DNA of 56,322 nucleotides, from NCBI RefSeq assembly GCF_000282975.1, contig NZ_ALJC01000071.1, positions 1 through 56,322 on the forward strand. The letters are read 5' to 3'. This document shows positions 16,398 to 25,205 of the stretch, in pieces (the first letter of the stretch is position 1; every line of letters begins with the position of its first letter). This stretch comes from Pseudomonas psychrophila HA-4. GTDB taxonomy: Bacteria; Pseudomonadota; Gammaproteobacteria; Pseudomonadales; Pseudomonadaceae. The position numbers and the translations under genes were made by a program. The notes under the pieces were generated by a model. The model did no database searches, had not been told where the DNA came from, and saw only the letters and a program-made list of their open reading frames with translations.

Positions 16398-18134
16398 ATG
16401 TCTGATAAAACCCCTCCCCTGCGTTCCGCCCAATGGTTTGGCAGCGCGGATAAAAACGGCTTTATGTACCGCAGTTGGATGAAGAACCAAGGCATTGCCG
16501 ACCATCAGTTCCAAGGCAAGCCAATCATTGGTATCTGCAACACCTGGTCGGAGCTGACCCCGTGCAACGCGCATTTCCGGACCATTGCCGAACACGTCAA
16601 ACGCGGTGTGATTGAGGCTGGGGGGTTCCCAGTGGAGTTCCCGGTGTTCTCCAATGGCGAATCCAACTTGCGCCCGACCGCCATGCTCACGCGCAACTTG
16701 GCGAGCATGGACGTGGAAGAAGCCATTCGTGGTAACCCGATTGACGGCGTGGTGCTGTTGACCGGCTGCGATAAAACCACCCCGGCCCTGTTGATGGGTG
16801 CTGCGAGTTGCGACGTCCCGGCTATCGTGGTCACTGGCGGACCAATGCTCAACGGCAAGCACAAAGGCAAAGACATCGGCGCCGGAACTATCGTTTGGCA
16901 AATGCACGAATCGTACAAGGCTGGCAATATCAGCCTCGACGAATTCCTCTCGGCCGAAGCCGGCATGTCGCGCTCGGCGGGCACTTGTAACACCATGGGT
17001 ACCGCCTCGACCATGGCCTGCATGGCCGAGGCGCTGGGCACGTCACTGCCACACAACGCTGCCATTCCGGCCGTCGATTCTCGCCGCTATGTACTGGCCC
17101 ACATGTCAGGCATGCGTGCCGTGCAGATGGTGCGTGAAGATTTGCGACTGTCTAAAGTGCTGACCAAAGAAGCCTTTGAAAACGCGATCCGGGTCAATGC
17201 GGCCATCGGCGGCTCCACCAACGCGGTGATCCACCTTAAAGCTATTGCTGGGCGCATCGGCGTCGATCTTGAGCTGGACGACTGGACCCGCATCGGCCGT
17301 GGTACACCGACCCTCGTTGACTTGCAGCCTTCAGGGCGCTTCCTGATGGAAGAGTTTTACTACGCGGGCGGGCTGCCTGCGGTGCTGCGTCGCTTGGGCG
17401 AAAACAACCTGATCCCGCACCCGAACGCCCTCACCGTCAATGGCCAAAGCCTGTGGGACAACGTCAAAAACTCGCCCATCTATGGCGACGACGAAGTGAT
17501 CCGGGCAATCGACAATCCACTGGTGGCCGATGGAGGTATCTGCGTATTGCGCGGCAACCTGGCGCCACTGGGCGCGGTGCTCAAACCTTCAGCTGCCACT
17601 CCAGCGCTGATGAAGCATCGCGGGCAAGCGGTCGTGTTTGAAAACTTCGACATGTACAAGGCACGCATCAACGACCCGGCGCTGGACGTCACAGCCGACT
17701 CGATTTTGGTGATGAAAAACTGCGGACCCAAGGGTTATCCGGGCATGGCCGAGGTCGGCAACATGGGCTTGCCCGCCAAACTGCTGGCCCAAGGCGTGAC
17801 CGACATGGTGCGCATCTCGGATGCGCGCATGAGTGGTACCGCCTACGGCACCGTGGTTTTACACGTTGCCCCAGAGGCCGCCGCGGGTGGGCCGCTGGCT
17901 GCGGTACAAGAAGGTGACTGGATTGAACTCGACTGCGCGAGCGGGCGTTTGCATCTGGACATTTCAGACGCCGAACTGATCTCGCGCTTGGCGGATATTG
18001 AGCCCCCACAAAAACTGCTGCTTGGCGGCTATCGCCAGTTGTACATCGACCATGTGATGCAAGCCGACCAGGGCTGTGACTTCGACTTCCTAGTCGGTTG
18101 CCGGGGCTCAGAAGTACCGCGCCATTCGCACTGA
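16398..18134 (+). CDS. L-arabinonate-type dehydratase (IlvD/Edd family)
   Basis: A 578-residue dehydratase of the IlvD/Edd superfamily, closest in length and pattern to [2Fe-2S] L-arabinonate and D-xylonate dehydratases. They convert a pentonate to 2-keto-3-deoxypentonate. The three cluster cysteines are present: C56 (LTPCN), C124 (TGCDKTTPA) and C197 (SAGTCNTMG). K126, beside C124, is the lysine expected at the metal site. The gene diverges from the transporter/AraD1/KGSADH operon and supplies the missing first step. The precise aldonate (L-arabinonate, D-xylonate or a relative) cannot be fixed from sequence alone. No sugar dehydrogenase or lactonase is adjacent. Confidence 0.85.
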   Translation: MSDKTPPLRSAQWFGSADKNGFMYRSWMKNQGIADHQFQGKPIIGICNTWSELTPCNAHFRTIAEHVKRGVIEAGGFPVEFPVFSNGESNLRPTAMLTRNLASMDVEEAIRGNPIDGVVLLTGCDKTTPALLMGAASCDVPAIVVTGGPMLNGKHKGKDIGAGTIVWQMHESYKAGNISLDEFLSAEAGMSRSAGTCNTMGTASTMACMAEALGTSLPHNAAIPAVDSRRYVLAHMSGMRAVQMVREDLRLSKVLTKEAFENAIRVNAAIGGSTNAVIHLKAIAGRIGVDLELDDWTRIGRGTPTLVDLQPSGRFLMEEFYYAGGLPAVLRRLGENNLIPHPNALTVNGQSLWDNVKNSPIYGDDEVIRAIDNPLVADGGICVLRGNLAPLGAVLKPSAATPALMKHRGQAVVFENFDMYKARINDPALDVTADSILVMKNCGPKGYPGMAEVGNMGLPAKLLAQGVTDMVRISDARMSGTAYGTVVLHVAPEAAAGGPLAAVQEGDWIELDCASGRLHLDISDAELISRLADIEPPQKLLLGGYRQLYIDHVMQADQGCDFDFLVGCRGSEVPRHSH

Positions 18135-18151
18135 TAGCGCTATTAACGGGG

Positions 18152-18169
18152 CTGCGTCGATGGACGCAG
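18152..18169. terminator. Short hairpin after the dehydratase gene
   Basis: The stem CTGCGTC/GACGCAG (7 bp) closes the 4-base loop GATG, between two convergent genes. There is no T-run after it, so terminator activity is uncertain. Confidence 0.3.
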
Positions 18170-18188
18170 TCTCGTTGCTTGATCAGGG

Positions 18189-18662
18189 TTATTTCAGCGT
18201 GATCACAACCTGTGCGCCCTTTGCCGAAGCGGGCAAATGCGTAAACCCCAGTGCATCGATCTTGCGCAGTTCACTGGTGCCGTCTATGACCGCGGTGTAC
18301 CGCCGATTGACCAGTGGCTCAAGTGTTTCGCTGGCCAGCACCTGCAATACCTGCACTTCAGGCTTGGGCTGAGGGACAGGATGCTGCATGGCATCCATCA
18401 CCCGCTGCTCACGTGCCGCGCCCTCGAATTGGCCCCAGTTGAAACAATTTGCCTCGGGCTTAATCAACAACCACTCGCCGCTTTCGATTTGCTGCAGCAC
18501 CTGCGAGTCAAAATTGATCATCAGCGTTGTGCGCAGTTGTTGTAAGCCTGCAATTTCTTGCCCACCTGCCATAGGGTGTTGCATCAGATTAAGGGCTTCT
18601 TCGACGCTAAAAGCGTGTTCCAAATCCCATGACGATGCGTGCCGTGAACTGATCAACTTCAT
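18189..18662 (-). CDS. Protein encoded directly after hcp (type VI secretion-associated)
   Basis: A 157-residue protein beginning MKLISSRHASSWDLEHAFSV, with GEWLLIKP in the middle and a C-terminal segment YTAVIDGTSELRKIDALGF and GAQVVITLK. That end resembles the transthyretin-like extensions attached to type VI effectors and adaptors. The start at 18662 lies two bases after the hcp stop codon, with GGAAGGTGG upstream. The position suggests a cargo or adaptor that travels with Hcp, but no toxin domain is visible. It may be a bare N-terminal domain whose toxin part has been lost. Function not established. Confidence 0.55.
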   Translation of the reverse strand: MKLISSRHASSWDLEHAFSVEEALNLMQHPMAGGQEIAGLQQLRTTLMINFDSQVLQQIESGEWLLIKPEANCFNWGQFEGAAREQRVMDAMQHPVPQPKPEVQVLQVLASETLEPLVNRRYTAVIDGTSELRKIDALGFTHLPASAKGAQVVITLK

Positions 18663-18664
18663 AC

Positions 18665-19042
18665 TTAGCGTCCACCTTCCCACGTACCCCAACCTGACGT
18701 TCCGGCCACTTCATGGCGCCAGATAATGTCTTGATAAGCAAATTGCACGCTTTCCAATTGAGTGAAATGCGCACCCTCCTTGGACTGGCAATGTGGCATA
18801 AGCAGATCGACCGCCGTGATGACCGCGTCGCGTAGCTCCATGGTGTAAAAATCCTCAAGCCCAACGCTGCTTGAAGGGCGATACCATTTAACTTCGCACA
18901 CACTCAGTGGTTCGCCATTGCATAACGCGTTATTGATCAAGGGCGACGACTTATCGATCACCTTCGTAATAATCAATGGCTTATGAATGCGTTGCCCTTG
19001 TTTTGCACCGTTGGGCACATAAATCCCGTGGCTGTGTTGATA
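18665..19042 (-). pseudogene. hcp: C-terminal fragment of hcp (type VI secretion tube protein)
   Basis: The open frame encodes about the last 125 residues of an Hcp protein: GQRIHKPLIITKVIDKSSPL, WYRPSSSV, FYTMELRDAVI, HFTQLESVQFAYQDI and the typical end WRHEVAGTSGWGTW. Full Hcp is about 160-175 residues; the first 45-50 are missing. The frame is preceded by a TGA at about codon -8 relative to the first possible start (GTG, 19018). It overlaps in another frame with the 3' end of the immunity-like gene, so a deletion has joined the two. It is unlikely to form a tube. Confidence 0.75.
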
Positions 19043-19521
19043 TCACGCAATTGGGCGCGCCATTGCGGAGTATCTGCTAATGCGGGGTCACTCTCTGGGT
19101 CACTGACAAACCAACCCTGTCTACGCCATTGATCTTGTAAGTCCAATACGACCTCGAGGGCGTCATCTAACAGCAAAGGCTCGATTTGTGGTGACATGCG
19201 GATATTTGCTACTCGCTCATTATCAAAAATGATGGTGAAGAAGCGGGCAAGCAGCGTAATGAATCCATACTGTGGATCAATAAAGCGTAATCGAGCGTCC
19301 GACTTAGGTATGTGAAACGCATAGTGGCCAGGTATTGCAGCAGGAATTACAGCACTTGAGCGCTGCCGCATGTCCTCCCATGGTTCGCCATAGATAAGAG
19401 CAATCTCTGGCTCGCCAACTACACTTTGCGCAATCCAGTACATAATTGCTGCGAGTAAAACAGCAAGAAGCGTAATACTCACTTCCCGACGCGATGAACC
19501 AAGATTAAGTTGCACCGTCAT
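18973..19521 (-). pseudogene. Immunity-like membrane protein, 3' end replaced by out-of-frame hcp sequence
   Basis: A 182-residue frame. The N-terminus has one membrane helix (about residues 15-35, ITLLAVLLAAIMYWIAQSVV), followed by a soluble domain with GHYAFHIPKSDARLRFIDP and DLQDQWRRQGWF. It resembles proteins that accompany Pseudomonas type VI effectors as likely immunity factors; that is from memory. From about residue 160 the frame runs out of phase through hcp coding sequence (from 19042 down) and stops at 18973, so the native C-terminus is lost. Its ATG overlaps the stop of the upstream DUF2515-like gene (19518-19521), as in an operon. Confidence 0.5.
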
Positions 19522-20656
19522 GGCGCTACAACAACAGCAATTTTGTTAATTGATTGAACCAGAGCATTACGATTGGAATTATGCAGCATCTTGTCAAATC
19601 GATTTGCCGCCTCGATAACGAATGCCATGCGTTGCTCAACATCAGCTAAGTTTGCAATGGGGCTATCGTCAAAACCGATAGTGCGGTCATCATCGACGCG
19701 TTGACATTGGCTGGTAAGCGTTAACTCAATGGCTTGAGCGACACCAGAAGGAAAGCCTGTGACATACGAAGCATGATTACCTCTTAGCAGAAGGACCAAC
19801 TGTGAGTCTTCATAAATGCTCGACTGTAGAATATTTTTCTGTTCGTGAAATGCAAAAAACCCTACACTTTTGGCACTATTTCCAGCTTCAACCTCACTGA
19901 AAGCCAGCAGTATTTCCTCATATTGCCAACCAAACCTGAGTTTTCCTGGCCCACTGGCCAAAGCTCCGGAAACTTCGGATGCCCAAAAATATTCGTCCGT
20001 TTGCTCCAACACGTCTTCAGTTCTTCAAGTCCACGCTTTTTATAAAACGCATGCAGCGGAAAAATATCTAAAAATAACGTGGTATTACCCAGAGTCATCA
20101 TGCCGTAGACATACTGGAACTGTTTCTGGGCCATGGTTTGTGGCTCTCCCAAACGAAGATCCACAGGTATTAAGTTTTTGTCTGACACCTCATCATAGTC
20201 AGCGCGTCGTTGGTTTTCTTCATCACCCGGAAGCTCGAAATAAGATCCTTTGCTCCTGATATCCAACCACTGTTTTCTTGCCGTGAACTCATCTTCGATT
20301 CTTTCAATCGACTCTGACGCATGCAGCAACCCGCACACCACTTGCTTGGACGCAAACGCTGCCAGCCCGGCCCATTGAAAACGCTCATCGTGCAGCCACA
20401 GGCGTGCGTAAGCAGCATTGATCGCGCGGTTTCGGGCTATGGGGTCTGCAATAAGGACGCCGCCAGGGGCGACTATTTCTTCGGCTTCGCGCTGGAATAT
20501 CCGCCAGATGCACTCACACGTCAGGATCGGTACGTCGGTGACTTCAGTCATGCAGCCATAGACTTCAACAAAACGCTTCTAGCATTCAGAAAGAGGCACA
20601 GTGCTCTGGTTCAAGTGTTGGCTGTCGCACGTTTGGTCTTTAAAACATTGGGTCAT
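19518..20656 (-). pseudogene. Broken DUF2515-like gene of the type VI effector island
   Basis: Two defects split what looks like one gene of about 379 codons. From the ATG at 20656 the frame opens MTQCFKDQTC and meets an in-frame TAG at 20579-20581. It then continues in the same frame through MTEVTDVPILTCECIWRIF (ATG 20551) to WPVGQE. There a base missing from the A-run (T4 on the plus strand, 19941-19944) shifts the frame. One extra A restores WPVGQEKLRFGWQYEEILLAF and an open frame to the stop at 19518. The family call (DUF2515-like, found beside Pseudomonas type VI effectors) is from memory. Confidence 0.6.
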
Positions 20657-20815
20657 TGGCTGGCTCCGACAAGGGAGCCGCGACCCTATCAGCCCACGCA
20701 CCTAGCGGATCACCGCCGAAAAAAAACGAGACGTTTCCTACGCCACAAGCTCCACAGTCAATCTATACCCAGTAATCCTTCCCTTATTAAGGATGGCATT
20801 TTCAACACGCGTCGC

Positions 20816-20847
20816 CAGGCGCGGGTTTAATCGGCGCCTGTTATGAT
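20816..20847 (+). promoter_or_regulatory. Promoter and inverted repeat upstream of the GntR gene
   Basis: CAGGCGC (20816-20822) and GCGCCTG (20834-20840) form an inverted repeat with an 11-base spacer. It ends one base before a good -10 box, TATGAT (20842-20847), 36 bases from the gene start. No good -35 is visible. The position suits autoregulation. Confidence 0.4.
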
Positions 20848-20882
20848 CGAAGCTTTTCACCGACAGGATCGACCCGCGCCCA

Positions 20883-21611
20883 ATGGATTATCGTCAGCCC
20901 TCCGAGCGCAAAAGCATGCATGCGCGCATCGTTCAGGAACTCGGCATGCAGATTGTTTCCGGGCGTTTTAAACCCGATGACAAATTGCCCGCCGAAGCCT
21001 TGCTCTGCGAAGAATATGCGGTCAGTCGCCCGGTGCTGCGCGAGGCGACACGCGTGTTAGTGGCCAAGGGCTTGGTGTACTCAAAACCCCGCGTTGGCAC
21101 GGTGGTCAAGGCTCGACGCGAATGGCACATGCTCGACCCCGATGTGTTGCACTGGCTGATGCAAAGCTCACCGCAAAATGAGTTTTTTGCCTTGCTGACC
21201 AGTGTGCGCAGCATTATCGAGCCAGCGGTCGCCGCCCTCGCCGCCCAACATGCGACTGATGAAGAAGTTGCCTCGATCCGCGAAGCCTATGAGCGCATGG
21301 AAAAGGCGCAGAGCCCCGAGGCGCTGTTGCAGCCAGATCTGGATTTTCATAGCCGGATTGCTGATGCGACACACAATGATTTGCTGGCCAATTTGTGCAA
21401 CATGCTGTCGTTAGCATTGCGTGAAGCGCTCAAGCACTCCAATCAACGGCCCAACTTGCATGAGCTAGCGTTGCCGCGGCATAAAGCGATTTTGACGGCG
21501 ATTGAGAACCACGACGCACTGGGCGCCCGGCATGCCACGCTGGTGCAACTGGATGATGCGCGCACAGCGCTGGATGTGGTGTTGGGGCGGGATATTGAGA
21601 TAACGCACTAG
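20883..21611 (+). CDS. FadR-type GntR-family transcriptional regulator (FCD domain)
   Basis: A 242-residue regulator. The winged helix-turn-helix covers about residues 12-75 (GRFKPDDKLPAEALLCEEY, SRPVLREATRVL, KPRVGTVV). The all-helical FCD effector domain covers about 95-230, with the usual metal/ligand positions in DLDFHSRIADATHN and HKAILTAIENHD. FCD regulators of this type commonly control sugar-acid catabolism. It is separated from the pentonate genes by the decayed type VI island, and is probably their repressor. An inverted repeat at its own promoter suggests autoregulation. A strong terminator follows. Confidence 0.85.
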   Translation: MDYRQPSERKSMHARIVQELGMQIVSGRFKPDDKLPAEALLCEEYAVSRPVLREATRVLVAKGLVYSKPRVGTVVKARREWHMLDPDVLHWLMQSSPQNEFFALLTSVRSIIEPAVAALAAQHATDEEVASIREAYERMEKAQSPEALLQPDLDFHSRIADATHNDLLANLCNMLSLALREALKHSNQRPNLHELALPRHKAILTAIENHDALGARHATLVQLDDARTALDVVLGRDIEITH

Positions 21612-21640
21612 CCCTGCTGGAGCAGCCGGTCGACGCTCGA

Positions 21641-21681
21641 TTGTCTCGCGCTCTTTTAAACATCAAAAGAGCGCGAGACAA
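21641..21681. terminator. Strong bidirectional terminator between the GntR gene and pepN
   Basis: The perfect 17-bp stem TTGTCTCGCGCTCTTTT pairs with its complement across a 7-base loop. The stem ends in T4/A4 runs, so it can work on both strands and ends the convergent GntR and pepN transcripts. Confidence 0.85.
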
Positions 21682-21703
21682 GCCGGTACAGGACTACCGG
21701 TTC

Positions 21704-24361
21704 TTACGCCAAGCTTTTGCTCACGACTTCAAACACGTCACTCGACAATTCGCCTGAGTTACGAATGCGTTCCAGCTCGGCCTTCATCAGTGCCTGACGG
21801 GCGCTGTCGTATTTGCGCCAGCGGGTCAACGGCGCCAACTGACGCGAGGCAATTTGCGGGTTAAAGCCGTTGAGCTGAATCACCAGGTCCGCCAGGAAGC
21901 GGTAGCCCGAACCATCAGCCGCATGGAAGTTGATCAGGTTCTGCCCAGCAAATGCCCCCACCAACGCCCGGACTTTGTTCGGGTTTTTGATGTTGAACGC
22001 AGGGTGCTCCATCAGCTGCTGAACGCGCTGCAAACCACCCGGCAACGGGCTGCCCGCCTGCACGCTAAACCATTGGTCCATGACCAGTGGGTTGTCTTTG
22101 AAGTGCTCAGCAAAACTGGCCAGCGCGGCGGCTTTTTCAGTCTCGAACGGCGAGTTGACCAATACCGCCAACGCGGTCAGGCGCTCGGTCATGTTATCGC
22201 TGTGTTCGAACTGTTCCAGAGTTGCGGCCACTATTTCTGGCTTGGCGCTGAGGCTCAGGTACGACAGGGCAATGTTTTGCAGGCTGCGACGGGCGAAATG
22301 TTCCGCTTCGGCCACGTACGGTGTGGCTTTAGACACTTCGCGGTTGGCTTGGTAACGTGCCCAAAAGTCGTCAAACAGGCTGTCAGCCAATTGCTTGCGG
22401 GCAAACTCACGGGCGACGTGAATGGCTTCCACGTCAGCCACTTCGCTGATTTCAGTGAGGTAAGCTTCACCCGGCAGCGACAGCATTTCGGCAACCATCG
22501 CCTGATCCAGTTGCTGATTGTTCAGCACGCTGCGCAGCGCTTCAACCAGTCGCGGGTCCATGACCAGTGCTTCGCCACGCTGGTGTTGAGCAATCAGTGC
22601 TTGCAGCACTTGCACAGACAGTTGCTGGCCCGCATCCCAACGGTTGAAACCATCGGTGTCGTGTTGCATCAGGAACACCAGTTGGTCACTGCTGTACGCA
22701 AACTGCAATTTGACCGGCGCCGAGAAGCCACGCAGCAAGGACGGCACCGGCTGCTCATTGATGCCCACAAACGTGAAGGTCTGCTCAGCTTCGGTCACCG
22801 ACAACACGCGGCGGGTACCGTCCGCCGTCGACTCGCCCGCCAATTGCAGCGCCAGTTCAGCGCCTTCGGCGTTTAGCAGGCCCAGTTCAACTGGAATCAC
22901 AAACGGCAGTTTTTCGACCTTATCCGGGGTCTGTGGGCAGCTTTGGGCGAAGGTCAGGCTGTAGGTGTTGTGCTCGGCATCGTAATGCTCGCTGACGGCT
23001 AAGCGCGGGGTGCCTGCTTGGCTGTACCAGCGCTTGAACTGGGTCAGGTCGGCGCCATTGGCGTCTTCCATGGCCTTGATGAAGTCATCGCAGGTCACCG
23101 CCTGGCCATCGTGGCGCTCAAAGTACAGGTCGCTGCCTTTGCGAAAGCCTTCTGCGCCGAGCAAGGTGTGGAGCATGCGTACCACTTCTGAGCCTTTCTC
23201 ATAAACAGTCAGGGTGTAGAAGTTGGAGATTTCGATAAAGCTCTCAGGGCGCACCGCGTGGGCCATCGGGCCTGCGTCCTCAGCGAACTGGTGAGTACGC
23301 AGGAAGGCCACGTCCTGGATGCGCTTGACCACGCGCGAGTTCATGTCGGCCGAAAATTCAGAGTCGCGGAAGACTGTGAAGCCTTCCTTAAGCGATAGCT
23401 GGAACCAGTCGCGGCAGGTCACACGGTTACCTGACCAGTTGTGGAAGTATTCGTGGGCAACGATCGCTTCGACCCGCTGGTGAGCGGCGTCGGTCGCGGT
23501 TTCGGCGCGGGCCAGCACGGCGCTGGAGTTGAAGATATTGAGGCCCTTGTTCTCCATCGCGCCCATATTGAAGTCGTTCACGGCCACGATCATGAAGATA
23601 TCCAGATCGTATTCACGCCCGTAGGTTTCTTCGTCCCAGCGCATCGACTTTTTGAGGCTGTTCATCGCGTGCTGGCACTTGTCGATGTTTTCCGGCTCGA
23701 CGTAAATGCGCAGCGCCACAGTACGTTCAGTCATGGTGGTGAAGGTGTCTTCAACGCACCACAGATCGCCAGCGACCAACGCAAAAAGATACGCCGGTTT
23801 CATAAACGGGTCTTCCCAGGTTGCCCAGTGTCGGCCGTCTTCGTCGGGGCCACTGGCAATCGGGTTGCCGTTGGATAACAGGATCGGGTAACGATGCTGT
23901 TCGGCCACCACGGTGGTGGTGAAGGTACTCATCACGTCCGGGCGGTCGAGGTAGTAGGTGATCTTGCGAAAGCCTTCGGCTTCGCACTGGGTGCAGAACA
24001 TAGAGCCGGATTTGTACAAGCCTTCCAGCGCGGTATTGGATTCGGGGTGGATCTTGACGCTGGTGTCGACCACAAAGTGCTCGGTGGTCGGGTGCAGGGT
24101 CAGATGACTGTCAGTCAGTTCATAGTCGCCTAGGGCTAGGTCGGCGTCGTCGAGCTTGACCGACAGCAGTTCCAGCTGCTGTCCGTCCAGCGCCAATGCC
24201 GGGAAGCCCTCACCGCGTGCTGGATTACGGCGCATCACCAGTTGCGCATGGACCAGCGTGTGGTCCTCGAACAACTCGAAGGTCAGGTGCGTCTCGTCGA
24301 TCAGGTACTCGGGCGCCTGGTAGTCCTTCAGATAGATCATTTGCGGTTGTTCGGTGCGCAT
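21704..24361 (-). CDS. pepN: Aminopeptidase N
   Basis: An 885-residue M1-family zinc aminopeptidase that removes N-terminal residues from peptides in the cytoplasm. The exopeptidase motif GAMEN is at 267-271. The zinc site HEYFH is at 303-307, with the third ligand E326 in LSLKEGFTV. The length equals the E. coli-type PepN (about 870-890), with the DUF3458 and C-terminal helical regions. An AAGGA site precedes the ATG. It ends a minus-strand run of housekeeping genes and lies 13 bases after the DUF2797 gene. Confidence 0.96.
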   Translation of the reverse strand: MRTEQPQMIYLKDYQAPEYLIDETHLTFELFEDHTLVHAQLVMRRNPARGEGFPALALDGQQLELLSVKLDDADLALGDYELTDSHLTLHPTTEHFVVDTSVKIHPESNTALEGLYKSGSMFCTQCEAEGFRKITYYLDRPDVMSTFTTTVVAEQHRYPILLSNGNPIASGPDEDGRHWATWEDPFMKPAYLFALVAGDLWCVEDTFTTMTERTVALRIYVEPENIDKCQHAMNSLKKSMRWDEETYGREYDLDIFMIVAVNDFNMGAMENKGLNIFNSSAVLARAETATDAAHQRVEAIVAHEYFHNWSGNRVTCRDWFQLSLKEGFTVFRDSEFSADMNSRVVKRIQDVAFLRTHQFAEDAGPMAHAVRPESFIEISNFYTLTVYEKGSEVVRMLHTLLGAEGFRKGSDLYFERHDGQAVTCDDFIKAMEDANGADLTQFKRWYSQAGTPRLAVSEHYDAEHNTYSLTFAQSCPQTPDKVEKLPFVIPVELGLLNAEGAELALQLAGESTADGTRRVLSVTEAEQTFTFVGINEQPVPSLLRGFSAPVKLQFAYSSDQLVFLMQHDTDGFNRWDAGQQLSVQVLQALIAQHQRGEALVMDPRLVEALRSVLNNQQLDQAMVAEMLSLPGEAYLTEISEVADVEAIHVAREFARKQLADSLFDDFWARYQANREVSKATPYVAEAEHFARRSLQNIALSYLSLSAKPEIVAATLEQFEHSDNMTERLTALAVLVNSPFETEKAAALASFAEHFKDNPLVMDQWFSVQAGSPLPGGLQRVQQLMEHPAFNIKNPNKVRALVGAFAGQNLINFHAADGSGYRFLADLVIQLNGFNPQIASRQLAPLTRWRKYDSARQALMKAELERIRNSGELSSDVFEVVSKSLA

Positions 24362-24374
24362 GCTGGAGTCCTTC

Positions 24375-25205
24375 TTACTGATGCACGGCCAACTGGTAGG
24401 CCGTGTATTTGCGAATATTGATAACGCCGGTATCGAAGATAAGGTATTGACCCTTGATCCCCATCAACGTGCCTTCAGCGATAGGGTCTTTGTCCAGATT
24501 GAAACTGACGATCTTGCTCGGGTACTGCTCAACCGGGTAGTTAATCTCGATGGCCTCGACGCTGTGCAAAGGTTGTACCGCTTGCAAACCAAAGCGTTCC
24601 TGCAATATATGCAAGCCTTCGGCGCAACTGCCAAATAACTGATCACGCACTGCTGCCAGGTCTACCGGCTCTGCGTCGCCCTTTAACAGTGCGCGCCAAT
24701 TGGTACGGTCAGCCACTTGCGAGCGGAACAGGTCTTCAACAAACCCCGACTGCTGACGCGTCGCCACCCGCACGATAGGCAAGGCCTGGCTAGCGCCCTG
24801 ATCCAGCCAGCGGGTCGGCAATTGCGTTGCACGGGTAATGCCGACTTTAACCCCCGACGAGTTGGCCAGGTACACCACATGATCGGTCATGCAAAATTGC
24901 TCGCCCCACGACGGATCACGGCACGTGCCTGCGTCGTAATGGCAGCGCTCGGGACTCATGATGCACACATCGCATTGCGCAAGCTTAGTCATGCACGGGT
25001 AGCAATACCCTTGACTAAAGCTTTTTTTGGTTTTGCGTCCACAGTGAGTGCAGTTGATCTGCCCCAGAAATTCCAGACGCAGTTTTGTCCCGATTAATGG
25101 ATTGACCGCAACCTCGGTATCGCCCAACCGAAACGCATACTGAACTGTCGGTGCTTGAAGACTTGCCGACATTTTGCTGATTGCACCGCGACCAATCTCA
25201 ATCAA
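24375..25205 (-). CDS. DUF2797 family protein with cysteine clusters (TTG start)
   Basis: A 276-residue protein conserved in gammaproteobacteria. The cysteine-rich N-terminal part (CTHCGRKTKKSFSQGYCYPC, then CDVCIMSPERCHYD) suggests a zinc-binding module. The downstream segment YLANSSGVKVGITR resembles a GIY-YIG-like core. No ATG suits the family's start; TTG at 25205 gives the expected N-terminus IEIGRGAISKM and overlaps the preceding stop as TTGA. It is therefore translationally coupled to the yeaC-like gene. The biochemical role is unknown. Confidence 0.8.
   Translation of the reverse strand: MIEIGRGAISKMSASLQAPTVQYAFRLGDTEVAVNPLIGTKLRLEFLGQINCTHCGRKTKKSFSQGYCYPCMTKLAQCDVCIMSPERCHYDAGTCRDPSWGEQFCMTDHVVYLANSSGVKVGITRATQLPTRWLDQGASQALPIVRVATRQQSGFVEDLFRSQVADRTNWRALLKGDAEPVDLAAVRDQLFGSCAEGLHILQERFGLQAVQPLHSVEAIEINYPVEQYPSKIVSFNLDKDPIAEGTLMGIKGQYLIFDTGVINIRKYTAYQLAVHQ

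Noticed and set aside
18665..19042. A functional short Hcp starting at GTG 19018.
   Set aside because: About the first 50 residues of the Hcp fold would be missing, and no ribosome site precedes the GTG.
21854..22876. A 340-codon open frame opposite pepN.
   Set aside because: pepN is intact with all catalytic motifs; the opposite frame has no recognisable protein features.
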